From positions 1,195,966-1,259,965 of the forward strand of contig BCKK01000006.1 in the NCBI GenBank assembly GCA_001600615.1: a stretch of 64,000 nucleotides of DNA. Reading direction: 5' to 3'. Shown one piece after another: positions 10,872-22,222 of this stretch (position 1 is its first letter; every line of letters starts with the position of its first letter). Below the pieces are notes generated by a model, which had not been told where the DNA came from, made no database searches, and was given only the letters and a program-made list of their open reading frames with translations. The translations under genes were made by a program, and so were the position numbers. The DNA is from Dioszegia crocea (taxonomy: Eukaryota > Basidiomycota > Tremellomycetes > Tremellales > Bulleribasidiaceae).

Positions 10872-12504
10872 CTATACAAAGCTACCTCGTACAATCCAGT
10901 TGACTCCGAAACTTGCAACACTCCCCGCTGCTAGACCGCTAACAAGACAGAACGCCGCCAAAGTCCCGGCGACATCCTGCTCCCCTTCCTGTATTCTGGG
11001 ATTGAGAACGGGATTGGAAGCGAGGATCATACACAGGGAAGACACCCAGCCATTTGTAAGGCCGAAGATTAGCAGAATTGCAAAGTAGGCGATATCTGAG
11101 TTGATCCATGGTGTGGAGGTAGGTGAAGGGGAGGTTGTGCCGGTGACGTTGATATTGCAAAGGAGGAATAAGGGGATGAGGAGGGTACGGAAGAGCGAGA
11201 GGGATAGAACTGTGTTTTGTGAGGTGGGCATGTAGAGGCGGGGCATGTACGTCCGGCCGAGATAGTCGCCGACTGAATCATCAGTATGTCGTCATTCGTC
11301 CGTAAGGAGGAGTAGGGAGAAGAGCTTACTGTTGAAGATGAGGAAATGAAATGGTATGAATACGGCCGGTTGGAGCAACTTTGGCGTGGGCTGGTGGGTC
11401 GATACGATGGCTGTGGTAAGAGGTGGGAAGACTGACTGATTTAAGTCAGCTATAAATCCCGTTGGCAAGTAGCAAATGAATTGGACTGACCAGAGTTACC
11501 GTAAACACCCAAGCAACAGCCAATTCCAACCTCGCATTCTTCCTTAAGATCCGCTTTGTCTGACCCTTTTCTCCCTCCCCCTTCACACCATCCTCGCGCC
11601 GCTGCTGAACTTGCTCATGCACTTTGAGGTACTCAGGCTGATTGCACAGATAACTCAGCGCTGCCCGACATCCCAATGCTCCCCCACCCGCCAGCATCCA
11701 AAGCACAACTCCAGTCTGCGCCGATGGTTTGCCCTCTTCGGATGATCCGTGCAACGCGCCAATGGCAGCGAGGACGAGTTGGACACCCGAGACCAACACG
11801 GCAATCCCGCCTTGACCCGACATGACTGCCAATGTTGCATTTGGGCCGGAGGTGGGCCAGAGGGCTGATAAGGCAAAGACACCAGATTGGAGGTAAGCGG
11901 TGGATAATGCCAGTACGCCGGATGTGGCGATGAGGAGAACAAGGAGGAGAGTCGGGGAAGAGGCAAGAGGGGGGATAATGAAGTGAATAACGGGGAAAGA
12001 GAAGATGAGGGAAGTGAAGATGAGGAGGGTTAGGGACCAGCGAATTCGGGATTCAGGGGATGTCTGAGAGTCAGCTTGGGCCTGGTACGTAGGACAAGGG
12101 CGGCACGTACGGTCGTTACTGTTCTTTGGGCTACGCCTAAAAAGAGGAGATTCCCAAAGCAGTAGACAGTACTGAGATAGCTGGCGAGATTCGTACGGTT
12201 ACTAGAGCCCGGTTCGAAGAACGACGCAAGGAGGGGGAAAGAGCAGATAAGTACTGTAAGTATGATTAGCGACTGATCAAAGAGGTAGAACTTGGGACAT
12301 ACCATTCCATGATAAGAGCACACCAGCGCCTAGACCCCAGAAAGCCCAATACACCTGGCCCTGATTTGGATTCGCGCCTTCAGAGCTTGGGCGCAAAGGA
12401 GATCCGACATCATCGCTTTCGTCCCCATGCACAGCCTGATATTCTGACAGAGCAGGTCGAGGAGGGGACGCGACGCCTAAGGTCCGCTTTATGCGTTGAT
12501 ACAT
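10872..12504 (-). CDS. Equilibrative nucleoside transporter (SLC29/ENT, 474 aa)
   Basis: Membrane carrier of the ENT family; the yeast member Fun26 works in the vacuolar membrane. Exons 12303-12504, 12111-12253, 11491-12063, 11330-11435 and 10872-11272 join in phase. The N-terminal ~55 residues are cytosolic and include YQAVHGDESDD. TM1 reads VYWAFWGLGAGVLLSWNVLI, a typical ENT start (ENT proteins have 'GxGxLxPWN' here, in this protein with SWN). Later helices include AVMSGQGGIAVLVSGVQLVL, FIPFHFLIFNIGDYLGR (the conserved FNxxDxxGR signature of TM8) and AYFAILLIFGLTNGWVSSL (the 'GxxNGY' region). A basic glutamate-rich loop lies between TM6 and TM7. The FNIGDYLGR motif makes the family call firm; substrate and organelle are not shown. 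Confidence 0.9.
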
Positions 12505-13155
12505 CGCTTATGAAGCGGGCCTCACGTCAATGAGGCGAAGGAGGGGTCCAGATGGAGATGTGCGAACGGGTACCGCGCAGGGGAGTGTGCTGTGGAGATA
12601 CTTTCAATACGTGCGAGCTAGTCGTGGAGGCGCGTACGGGCTGATATGGCTCCAGACAGCCGTTGGTGAAGATGTATAGCTAGCTCTACGCTTAGACGAT
12701 CGTTTACTATGGTGCACTGATGAATCGCCAGGCGGGGAAGAATGAGGAAAACGCCGGGTGAGAATTGATCCTTTTTGACCCCTTTCCAACCGCTTCAACA
12801 TGGCCTGGACGGGGCATCTCTCGTGTGGTGCATTCCATACTTTACAGAGGGGGACTTGGGGTACATAGTAGCCCTCATGCAAAATTTGGGCTATGTACGA
12901 TATGTAATCTGGGCCACAAAGCAGGGTGAGATGCGATGACAAGGGTCAAAATCGGGTGATTTGGCGCAGGCCGAAGAGGGACGAATTTCAACCGTTCCTC
13001 GATTGTCACTATACACTTGTCCTTCACTCTTTTGCTATCCGTCTTCCCTCCATATCCTCTCTCGCACACCTGGTTGACTGCAGTAGACCCAAGTGAACTC
13101 TCAGTGGGCGCTGGATCTCTATACATACCCGTCAGCGCTCGCCAAGCGGGCGACC
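12505..13155. promoter_or_regulatory. Divergent promoter region, ENT / cysteine-cluster gene
   Basis: 651 bases between two divergent starts. No supported gene is inside; short frames overlap in all phases. Promoters of both flanking genes must lie here. Confidence 0.45.
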
Positions 13156-16100
13156 ATGGCAGCTAGAATGTCCGTCGCTCAATCTAGTGGCAATGGGATT
13201 GGCCAGTCGTATCCCGATGAACCAAGCAGGTGAGATATTGGTCTCCCTCCTCTCTACTCCTCGAGACAGACCTCGACAGTCGTAGCATCTGTCGGGGCCA
13301 CACCTGTATCGTCCATCTCCCTGCTGGAGCTAACTTGCAGCTCCACCACACCCGCAATGCCCACCCTTGCCCTTCCCTCAGGCAGCCACCCTCCCTATCC
13401 TGCACCCGACGACGTCGCCTATCCCGAAATCACAATAGCCAATCCGCACGTCCACAACATGACTCGTCAACCAACCTTCACAAATCTGCCTGCAGGCTCA
13501 TTATTTCGTCCGGCGCGCTTACCGGCCGATATGGATATCCGGCTCGAGAAATCTAGCGTCTGGATGGGTCTAGACAAAGCGACACGTACGTCTTTACCTA
13601 TATACCCAAACACGATGCTGATTATGGCCCAGATAAAGCCGTCTACTTCTTACCGCCAATGTGTCGCCAGTGCGCTACTACACCCGGAGGCATGGCGAAT
13701 TGCGATCGGGGATACCCGACTTGTCAGCGATGTACACTCAAAGGTCTGGTCTGTGAATCGGGGACCAAGTGGAGTCAGATGAAGCAGAAGGTCAAGGGTG
13801 GAGCGGCGATACCGGCGATACCTGCAGCACCGGCATTGACGGCTGAAAATCTGGCAAAGGTCGCAGCGGAGGAAGAACCAGATAATCGGGTTCGTCTGTC
13901 CGCTGCTGAGAAGGGGAAAGGTCGCGCTCTGCCGCCGTCCGACAAGGAGGACGATAAGCGTAGGATCTTCTCGCTTGATCCGGACCATGACCACGATATG
14001 GGAATGGAGATTGACGGGGATATATCACTTGAACCTCAATTCCCACGACTGCCCTCGCCCGTCATTGGAGGTCGAGGTAAACGTACCAAGAAGAAACGAC
14101 GGTTATCCCTGGACGAAGAGATTGATCCAGAATTACTAGATGATGATGGTAATCTCTTACCTGTAAAACGGAAGAAATCGCCACCTAATCCCCAATCTAC
14201 CAACACACCCCATAATCCCCATCTTGACGCCAATCATGCACCCCACGATATAGACCCCTCATCACTCCCGCCACTAGCGTCCGACGTCATCTCATCAACT
14301 ACTGCTTCGGCGGACGATGTCGCGTATTTCAAGCGCGTAGAGCGGAATAATCGCAAACCGCCATTGAAGAACATGCGCGCTGCGTGTCCTGCGTGGGCGA
14401 CCACAAGGCGGGCACTCCAATCAGGTGCCGAATACTTTCGCGATCCGACAAAGATCGAAGGTGGGAGTGTGGAGATTGGTGTAGGGGGTGTAGCGAGGGG
14501 TTTGATCTTGGAAGGGAAATCTGTTGGAGGTGGGAATTACTGGGGGACAAAGGGCGCAGCTGGGACTGTCATCATTTCGCTGTAAGTCCGGTACCCACGA
14601 TATATGATGTTGCGTTGACATAACAGTGGCTCGGCAAGAGAAAGACGCAAGTCGACTGATATACCGCCGAAAGACGCACCGCCCCCGCGAGATCGAACCG
14701 GATATTCCAACGCCGCCGGGTCTTCATTACCTCATATCAATGTATTACCTAGTACGATACATATCGACAAGGACGGTCGCTCTCCCCTCCACCCAAATGG
14801 ACTCTTCGCCGAGGAGCCCGAGATCGAGGCGTTGCTCATGGCACAACGTGCTAGGGTACCAATGGCTATGGCCGTTGCGCAAGACTATCTCGAACCGCCA
14901 TTTAAGGTCCCTCGGGCTTTTGTCGTCCTGGGCTGGTTCTGGCTGACTGATGCCTGGGTAAGCTGTCTCATTCTGACCATCGAAATCAAAGCTTATATCC
15001 TCAGCTTGAGCCGGAAGATCTTTGGGAACCCGGAACGTCCAAATCGAAACGAATCCAACCTGAAGACATTCGCAAAGTCCGCTGGAAATTCCGATTCGAG
15101 TGGTGTCGAGGCCATCAGGGCGTTCCTTGGTGGTCGCCTAACGATGACCCAGCGCGCCCACCGACCCCCTTTGTAGAATACAAATTCGTCATTGAGCCAC
15201 TGGCAATTTCGGGGCCTGGGATCAAGGGGGCGTCGACCGTCATTCACCCTTCGAAAAAGGCAGTGACGGATCATCGGACGGCATGTACGTTGTGCGGTCT
15301 GGTTTCCGAGACGGTCTATAGGGATACGAAGGTGTGTCTGAATGAGGAGTGTGGAGGGTTCTTCATGCCTGCTGGCGCAGGTGGTGGACCTGGACCTGGT
15401 ATGTTGAGTCATATTAGAAGAATGGTCGATTTAGCTGATGAGGATAGTTGGCCTAGATCCTATCTTGAAGACTCCTTCCCTACTCCGGCCTGTCCAGCGA
15501 AAAGTTCCAGAGTTCCTCGGTTTGAAACTCCGGGGAAACGATCCGCACGTCACGCTTGAAGATGGGCTGGATCGGAGTAAGCTCGGAAGCGATTTCTGGC
15601 AAGGGTGGATATGCGGTAAATGCGGTATGGCGAACGAGAGGAGAAGGTGGTCAGGCTGGGATTGTGATGGGTGCAAGGTAGGTTCAAAGCCAGACGTGAA
15701 CTCGGATTGACCTACTGACAACCTCAGCATCACATTGCACCTCCTCGAAAAGCTCTTCTTCCTGAACGTCTCCAAAATCCCCTTCATGCCGGTATCAAAA
15801 TCACCGGTACACCTCGAAAAGATATCGGCTATCCTTCTTTCCCCTCTTCCTTCAAATTGACATCGGGCTTTACAGTCTATGAGCATCATATCAAGATTGT
15901 CAAGCATCTCATTGAGCATCAGGCTTCGGGACTCCAAGGCGAGATATATCACGCTCTGCATACTCGGAGGGAAAACGTGATTGATGTGGCTAGTAGGGTA
16001 TGGAAAGAGCTGCAAGGTGACGGTGAAGAGAGGAAGATAGTGACGGGCGGGTTATTGAAGCGTTTGATTATGGTTGAAAGTTCAAAACGACGTGAGTCTG

Positions 16101-17958
16101 CTATGAAGATGGGAGTGCTGATATGTTAGCTGCTGAACGCCATCATTCGCCTTTCTACACTATGGCAGTGGGTCCTAGTGCACCATTCCAGATCTCGGGT
16201 ATTCCTCATATGTTGGACGCCCTGCCGTGGTCTCATGCCCCTACTGCTTGTTTGGACGCTATGGACCTGATCAACTTCCGCGCGGGGTGTATGTTCCCCG
16301 GTCTGACAGAGTGAGTAATTTGGGTTTGCATGTCAGACTTGGAATTTCTAGCTGACGGACGGTCCAGGAGGTTCAACTCTCTTATAGTGGCAGTGACCCC
16401 TCCACCGGTAATACACGCTCCGCCACTTGTAAGTGACCCTGCCACAGTCACGCAGTTGTATCCTAATGATGCTGATCAGTCCCAGTCCGTCAAACTTCAG
16501 GCCGGCGAATACCTTTCGATCCTCATTCTTGGTTCCGAGGGCAAAATCTCGATAACACCCTTGTCCTCACCTACCGATGTTGGCTTACCCATCACGGCCC
16601 GATCTACCTCTGCCGCCAAATCCGCATCAGTCATCATGCAGCATGGTGATGTCTTCGGGGTCGTGGCGGCCAAGGGAGCTTTGGAAATCTCAGTCCAGAT
16701 GGAAGGTTTCGGAATGGGTGGGTAGTCTCTCTGGTTCTGATCGTACCCCGAACCAGACGCTGATCGGGTAGTCTGTTTCGGACAACAAGTCTATAATGCA
16801 CTGTGCGAACCCGGTATCGGCGCACATACATACACATCCGACAACCCACCCCGATCTGCCGATGACCCTAACCCCGACTCCAAAGGTGTTCTGGGCGATA
16901 TCAACCTGAATACACCCGCAATCCCCCTTCCTCCGCCGAAACCAAAAACATTTACCCCTGCCCCACTTACGAATTGGTATATCGGACCTCGACCCCTGGA
17001 CCCTAGTCAACCTCTGAGGCTTTGTAGGCCGACTCGGACGTTGCCTGGGGCCGCCGCGCCCCAGGTGGACGAGGAGATGGCTGGGAATGAGGGGCCTGGA
17101 GGAGGGGGAGAAGCCTTCCCATATGGTGATATTCCGGGCATTGAGGTGGACCGATCACAGGCCAGCGGGTACATTGTCGTCGATGACGTCCCGGCAGTAT
17201 CGGATCTTGGCAATGAGGACGAGGTGGAGCATGCCACACCAGGAAGTCCGAAAGTGCTCGAATGCGATATACCGCCTAGTCCAACTATCGCCCCGGTTGG
17301 ACAGACGATGAAACGACGAGTCACGACGGGTGGGACTGGAAAGACAGCGGGGACGTCGATGGCAGCGCCGGGAGATGATCCGTTGACTACGACACCGCTC
17401 CCTCCGAGGCAGAAACGGAAGTACGTCTTCAAGAACAAGCCGGCGGTGGGCGATCAGGATGAGGGCGCGGTCGAAGGTGCAGACTCGCCAGTTGTGGACG
17501 GTGTATCGAAGCCCAAAGCCAAACCTCGTGCGAGTACGGGAACGAACGGGCGGGCCAAGGGTCGAGTGAGCGATATGGGTGTGGGTCATGGAGGGGAGGG
17601 AGGACTTGGGGTCGGTGTGGGCGAGGGCTCGAATTCGTCGCCTGTTGGAACGCCAGGCTCGACGGATAGCCCTGTTCATCTCAAAGGCCGGTGGGCTGGA
17701 CGGCCCATTAAGAATGTAGGGGTGGCCAGGGCGGCGCGGAAGAGTGCGAATGAAATTAAGAAGGAGGGAATGCCAGAGACGGCTGAGAAGGTCAAGGTGA
17801 AGAGGAAGCCGAAGCCGAAGAAGCCGGCTGTTGTGGATGTGGAGATGGGACCGGATGAGGGGGAAGAGGTAGAACTTGATGATATCGGGTTTGAGGACGA
17901 GGATGAGATGATGGGTGAGGAGGTGGAGAATGGGGATCATGGGATCATCACGGAGTGA
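13156..17958 (+). CDS. Large cysteine-cluster nuclear-type protein (1,439 aa, 10 exons)
   Basis: No named family is assigned. Ten exons (13156-13229, 13341-13585, 13633-14581, 14627-14957, 15005-15398, 15448-15677, 15728-16091, 16130-16310, 16368-16717, 16757-17958) keep phase throughout. After ~110 residues comes a fungal-type zinc-cluster variant, CRQCATTPGGMANCDRGYPT then CQRCTLKGLVC (spacing C2C9C6C2C6C, wider than the usual C2C6C). Basic nuclear-type segments follow (GRGKRTKKKRRLSL). A middle zone holds two further Cys pairs: CTLCGLVSETV with CLNEECGGFF, and WICGKCGMANERRRW with WDCDGC. The section near 16000-16720 reads like a degenerate double-stranded beta-helix (SPFYTMAVGPSAPF, YLSILILGSEGKISI, IMQHGDVFGVV) as in basidiomycete 2-oxoglutarate oxygenase-like nuclear proteins, but no HxD iron motif is visible. 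The C-terminal ~350 residues are disordered, with KVKRKPKPKKP and an acidic end. A DNA- or chromatin-bound role is inferred. Confidence 0.8.
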
Positions 17959-18214
17959 GCGTGAGGTAGTGGTCAGTATCAAAAGGGTGTATCGATATCT
18001 GTAACTTGAGCAGAGGTGATGGCGAGGCGTACTAGTAGAGTAGCGCTATTGTGACAACATCATCTAAGTGTATTGTTGGACCTGGGATAGGAACATCTTC
18101 ATTGGCGTTGTGTGATTTGGTACTGAAGAGCGATATACATACAGGCACTAAATCACAACGCAGCCCTAATCTACTATTATACTTTTCCACGCCCTGCCTA
18201 TCAAGCTGCCCTGT

Positions 18215-19583
18215 CTACTCCATCTCCACCTTGACCTCCTCCACTGGTGCTCGCCTAGATCGTGCCGCTACTACGCCAACGACCAACCCCCACGCCTCGT
18301 CCAATCCCTTCCAGCTCGCCTCGCCATGTATACCCAATGCACAAAGGTTGGACCAGAACCCATGCATATGCTCGAGCTTCTGCATCAGGTCTTCCAGACT
18401 TGATCTCTCCAGCTCCGCAGTGATTGTAGCCGGTGTAGCGCAGGATGGAGGGAGAGCCAGGAGAGAGGACAGAAGTGGGCGCGAGGGGAGGTGTAGATGA
18501 GTGTGTAGTGTGGGGAATGAGGCGGGGTGAGGTATTGTCAGGGAAAGAAGGGGGAGGTGCAGGATGTGCGATGTGGAAGTTGAGGGTGAATCGGAAGCTG
18601 AAGAGGAGGATGTGGAGCGGGGGAGGGAGGTGATGGTAGCGTCGGAATCGGACCCGGACGAGCTGCCTTCCTGGTCCGAGGTGGATTCCTCCGTGATCGA
18701 TGTGAGCGCCGATGAGGATGGGCCAGACTCTGGGTTGGCTGATAGGCTGGCGTCGGTCGAGCGAGGCCAGTAAGAGCATTGTGAAGCATAGACTAGAGAG
18801 CTGATTGTCAACAATGATCATCGCTTGTGGCCTGAAAGGACTCACTTGACAGGCAATAACCTCGCCACTCCACCTTCGCGCCCTTTACCCTTGATAGCGA
18901 GGCAAGTATCCGGCTCCCTTCCCTTCACCTTGGCCTCCAACTCAGATACATCATCGCCTGAAAGCAGTTGAGGGATTGCGAAGGCGAATGTATGTTGTGA
19001 AGTGGATGACTCGGCGGGAATGGAATGGGTTGGTTGGGGACGGTATTGGGATGATACGGCGAGTAGGGCGGGGAAATGAGTCCGGAGACGGGGGAGTGCC
19101 CACTCTATAGGCTAAGGAGTCAGCTGAAGCCAAAGGAGGGTGAAGGAACAGACTTACAATATGGCTCATTTCTCCAGGAAGACACTGGACAGGCGGAATT
19201 CTGGGACGAGGGAGACGAATGGGGATGTTTGCTATCCGGATACGGGGTTGTGGAGGTTGGAGCACAGGTGCTGAAGTGATGATGGGTGAAGGTATAGCTC
19301 GTCGTGTCCGCCTGGAGCCAACGTCCTTTAGCTCGGGCTCCCCCTTCACTGGTGAAGTGGCCCTAACCTTCGCACGGGCGACAGAGGATTTCCGGTCGTA
19401 TGGCTTCGCATTATGTGTCTGGGATCGCTTGGGAGCTCGACCGATGCCTCCGATCCGATGTTTGTGAGTGGTTGAAGTGGAGAAGGAAGGCTGGGCGAGG
19501 GCAGGCATAGAGGAAAATGAGGAGTTCTCTTTGTTTGAGAAGTTGCGGAAGAAGGGGGCCGGGGAAGTCATCGTTACGGCCAT
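18215..19583 (-). CDS. Hypothetical protein (422 aa from the conservative start)
   Basis: Not recognised. Three exons join in phase: 19158-19583, 18846-19102 and 18215-18800. The first acceptor offers AG|AG side by side; only the second keeps phase. The start used is MAVTMTSP at 19583; a second ATG four codons on (MTSPAPFF) is equally possible. The N-terminal ~120 residues are basic and disordered (FSNKENSSF, KRSQTHNAKPYDRKSS). Then come a folded-looking stretch (WALPRLRTHFPALLAVSSQ, HTFAFAIPQLLSGDDVSELE), a long serine-rich tract and a helical C-terminus (LEDLMQKLEHMHGFWSNL). The frame stays open upstream of the ATG to an acceptor near 19645, and further coding-like pieces lie up to 20280. 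The true N-terminus may therefore be longer, but I could not join those pieces in phase. Confidence 0.6.
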
Positions 19584-20674
19584 CGGCGGTGATGGCGAGG
19601 ATGATAGGGTTGGTGCTGGGTAGAAGATGGGTTGAGCTTTGGCTGAATGTATATCAGCATGATGAAGGCAGAGGATCCATAGGGTCTGTGATCGGTCGGG
19701 TGAAGGGTGGCGGGAAGTGGCGAGACATTGTCTCGGATGAAGAGCCACTCACAGTAGGTGGCGAAGACTTTGGTTGTTGTTGTTGTTGGTACTGCTAAGA
19801 GGTGTAAGAGGTTGGAGCCGATCTGTTTATCCTTGTGAGAAAGAGAATGAAGTGGGGAACGCAGATCAATACCTCGATCCATGCATCCTTTTAATATAGC
19901 CATGCCTTCAACAAGCTCATCACTGCGCATCAGCCCATAGCGACGCACTCAAAAGGTTGGCTGGGTGGGGAAGGTAAAGGAATGGGACGGATTGGACGAG
20001 CGAAGTGAAGGTGATTGGTTTGGTGAAGTGACCCCTTTGGTCCAAGCTTTCCCTCTGATGTTTCACCTAAAGTCGCCCAACGTGGTAACAAACAAACAGA
20101 CAGTGGAGAGCGCGTCTGTAAAGTTAGTATTTGTGTATCGGGAAGGACGTGTTGTGTTTCAGACATCATAAGCGGAAAGAGGGCCTCACGAAGACGCAGA
20201 CCTCGTTCCCGTGGAGTGAGATTGGCTTCTGCGTTTCGATTGTCATTGCTCTCCACCTTGACTGCTCTCGAACAGCGCAAGTCAGTATATCACCGCTGCG
20301 CAGTGGATCACAATCCGAAGCCGCAAGTGGGAAGAGGCGTGCGTAGAGTATTTAGCCTTCTGGCGGGGCCGCGGTGGCAAAACATCCCTTTCATCAAACC
20401 TCTCACCCTAAATCTTTTAGCTCTTGGCCCACTGATCTCACAACAGAAAGTGGGCAAGGAGCAGTCAGCTGATATGCTCACTTCGATCGACAATCTTGAG
20501 ACCATTATGCATAGAAGCGAGCGCAAGAGATCTGCGACACTCGCTTACAGGCACGGCTTTGTCATCCCTGCACCTTCGGCTAAGTCCGGCCCGCCGCCAA
20601 AGAGAGCGTGCTATGGCGCAGCCCTCTCTATGTCTTCTCAGACCTTCTCTGCCCCTAGCCTGTAGGCATCTTCT
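19584..20674. other. Unresolved 5' side of the 18-19.6 kb gene plus promoter of the quinone oxidoreductase
   Basis: On the - strand, coding-like fragments with plausible splice sites occur near 20040-20090 (ALSTVCLFVTTLGDF), 19886-19936 (SDELVEGMAILKGCMDR) and 19750-19812. The first two join in phase; the third cannot then be joined to the MAVTMTSP frame. On the + strand a 149-codon frame (20216-20665) ends just before the next gene and has no supporting features. I therefore leave the region unassigned. Confidence 0.35.
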
Positions 20675-22018
20675 ATGCTCCTACAATCACTGAACAGAGC
20701 TGTACGCACTTCCACCACAACATCTCTCAGCCGCACCATGTCGTCCCAGGCCGGAATTCCCAAGACAATGAAGGCTATCCAGGTGGGTCGCTTGTCTCCC
20801 TTCGGTTTACTTTGGTGTTGGACTGATTTGATGCTGATGGAGCAGATCAGCAAGACTGGAGGTCCAGAGGTAATCGAGCTGAACGAAGTACCCGTACCGA
20901 CTCCCAAGGCGAACGAGGTGTTGATCAAGGTTCAATGGACGTGAGTGATTTCGCTCGACCGCGTATTTCGGGTTGTGCGCAGTAGCTGATAAAGCAGGGG
21001 AACCAACTACATTGACACATGTAAGCTCATCATCCACTGAGACCCGCTCTTGCTGACGGGAAGACATCCGCTCGGGCCTCTATCCCCGCCCCATGCCCTT
21101 CACGCTCGGCGGTGGGCTGGTCGGCACCGTGGTCTCACTCCCTGAATCCCTCCCCTCTATACAGTCTCTTCCGCCTCTACAACTCGGCCAAACAGTCCTT
21201 TCGAACGCTGCAGGTGCATTCGCAGAGTATGCGGTCGCACCGGCGCATCAGGTGGCTGCGCTTCCGGCGGAGATTGATCCCAAGGAAGGTGTCCACATGA
21301 CTATTCCGGCCTTCACGGCGATGTACCTCGTCAAGGAGAGTTACGAGGTGAAGAAGGGGGACTGGGTGCTGGTCAGGGCTGCAGCGGGAGGGGTCGGCCT
21401 GCTTCTGACTCAGGTCAGTCTAACTTGCTGCCGATACTTAAGCATGGCCCAAATGCTAATCCTCAGCTCGTCAAGCACTACGGCGGAAACGTTATAGGCA
21501 CCGTCTCAACCGAAGCCAAGGCCACCGAGGTCAAAGCAGCGGGAGCTGACCATGTCCTTCTCACAACCAACTCCTCCGACGACAACGTCGCCTCCATACT
21601 CAAGATAACAGGCGGGAAGGGTGTAGAAGTGGTATACGACGGCGTCGGCAAAGACACCTGGGAAGAGAACTTTGTGGTTGCTCGCAAAAAGGGATCAATC
21701 ATAACATACGGTAACGCAAGTGGGGCCGTACCGGCTTTCGAGCCACTGAAGCTTATGCCAAAATGTCTCAAGGTGTCGAGGCCGACATTGGCGGTGTTCA
21801 TTGAGGAGCCTGAGGACTTTGCGCGGTATGCCAAGTGGATATTCGATGCTGTCAAGGCTGGGGGATTGAAGGTGAGTCCTTGAGAGGGGTTGGACGGAGC
21901 TGATACCTAGTTCTCGATCCACAAGACCTACCCATTCTCGGTTGAGGGCGTTGCGCAGAGTCAGGAGGACATTCAGTCGAGGGGTACGACTGGGAAATTG
22001 CTCATCAAGGTGGAGTAG
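20675..22018 (+). CDS. NADPH:quinone oxidoreductase, zeta-crystallin type (362 aa)
   Basis: Medium-chain dehydrogenase/reductase of the quinone reductase class, reducing quinones with NADPH. Exons 20675-20782, 20846-20940, 20998-21020, 21064-21413, 21467-21871 and 21911-22018 join in phase. The family features are GGPEVIELNEVPVPTPKANE, GTNYIDTYIRSGLYP, the VLVRAAAGGVGLLLTQLVKH dinucleotide-binding region (AAGGVG), GADHVL, and GVEVVYDGVGKDTWEENF. No structural zinc cysteines are present, as expected for this class. The N-terminus RAVRTSTTTSLSRT is basic, Ser/Thr-rich and lacks acidic residues, resembling a mitochondrial presequence. A second in-frame ATG at 20738 (MSSQAG) would give a cytosolic form. 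A 52-base near-copy of its last coding segment follows immediately downstream (22027-22078). Confidence 0.92.
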
Positions 22019-22078
22019 CCATAGCCGTTCAATCGAGGGCTACGACCGGGAAACTGCTCGTCAAGGTGGAGTAGTCAT
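21971..22078 (+). repeat. Diverged tandem duplication of the terminal coding segment
   Basis: Two 52-base units, 21971-22022 and 22027-22078 (period 56). Unit 1 is the real end of the quinone oxidoreductase; unit 2 lies past its stop. Read in its own frame, unit 2 encodes nearly the same last 15 residues and stop (QSRATTGKLLVKVE versus QSRGTTGKLLIKVE). Most differences fall at third codon positions. The 56-base period means unit 2 is not in frame for read-through. Confidence 0.85.
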
Positions 22079-22222
22079 GAACGAGAGCGGAGGAATGTCA
22101 AAATGCAAACTGAATGGAAACCTTCGAAGATCTGCGATCGGTATCACATTATGCAAATTTGCTACATATTCAGACTTGTATCGATACACCAATCCCTCCG
22201 TTCACTCCTATTACCGCTTTGA

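Noticed and set aside
20216..20665. 149-codon + strand frame just upstream of the quinone oxidoreductase
   Set aside because: No domain, composition not protein-like, lies across a divergent promoter and opposes - strand coding-like fragments.
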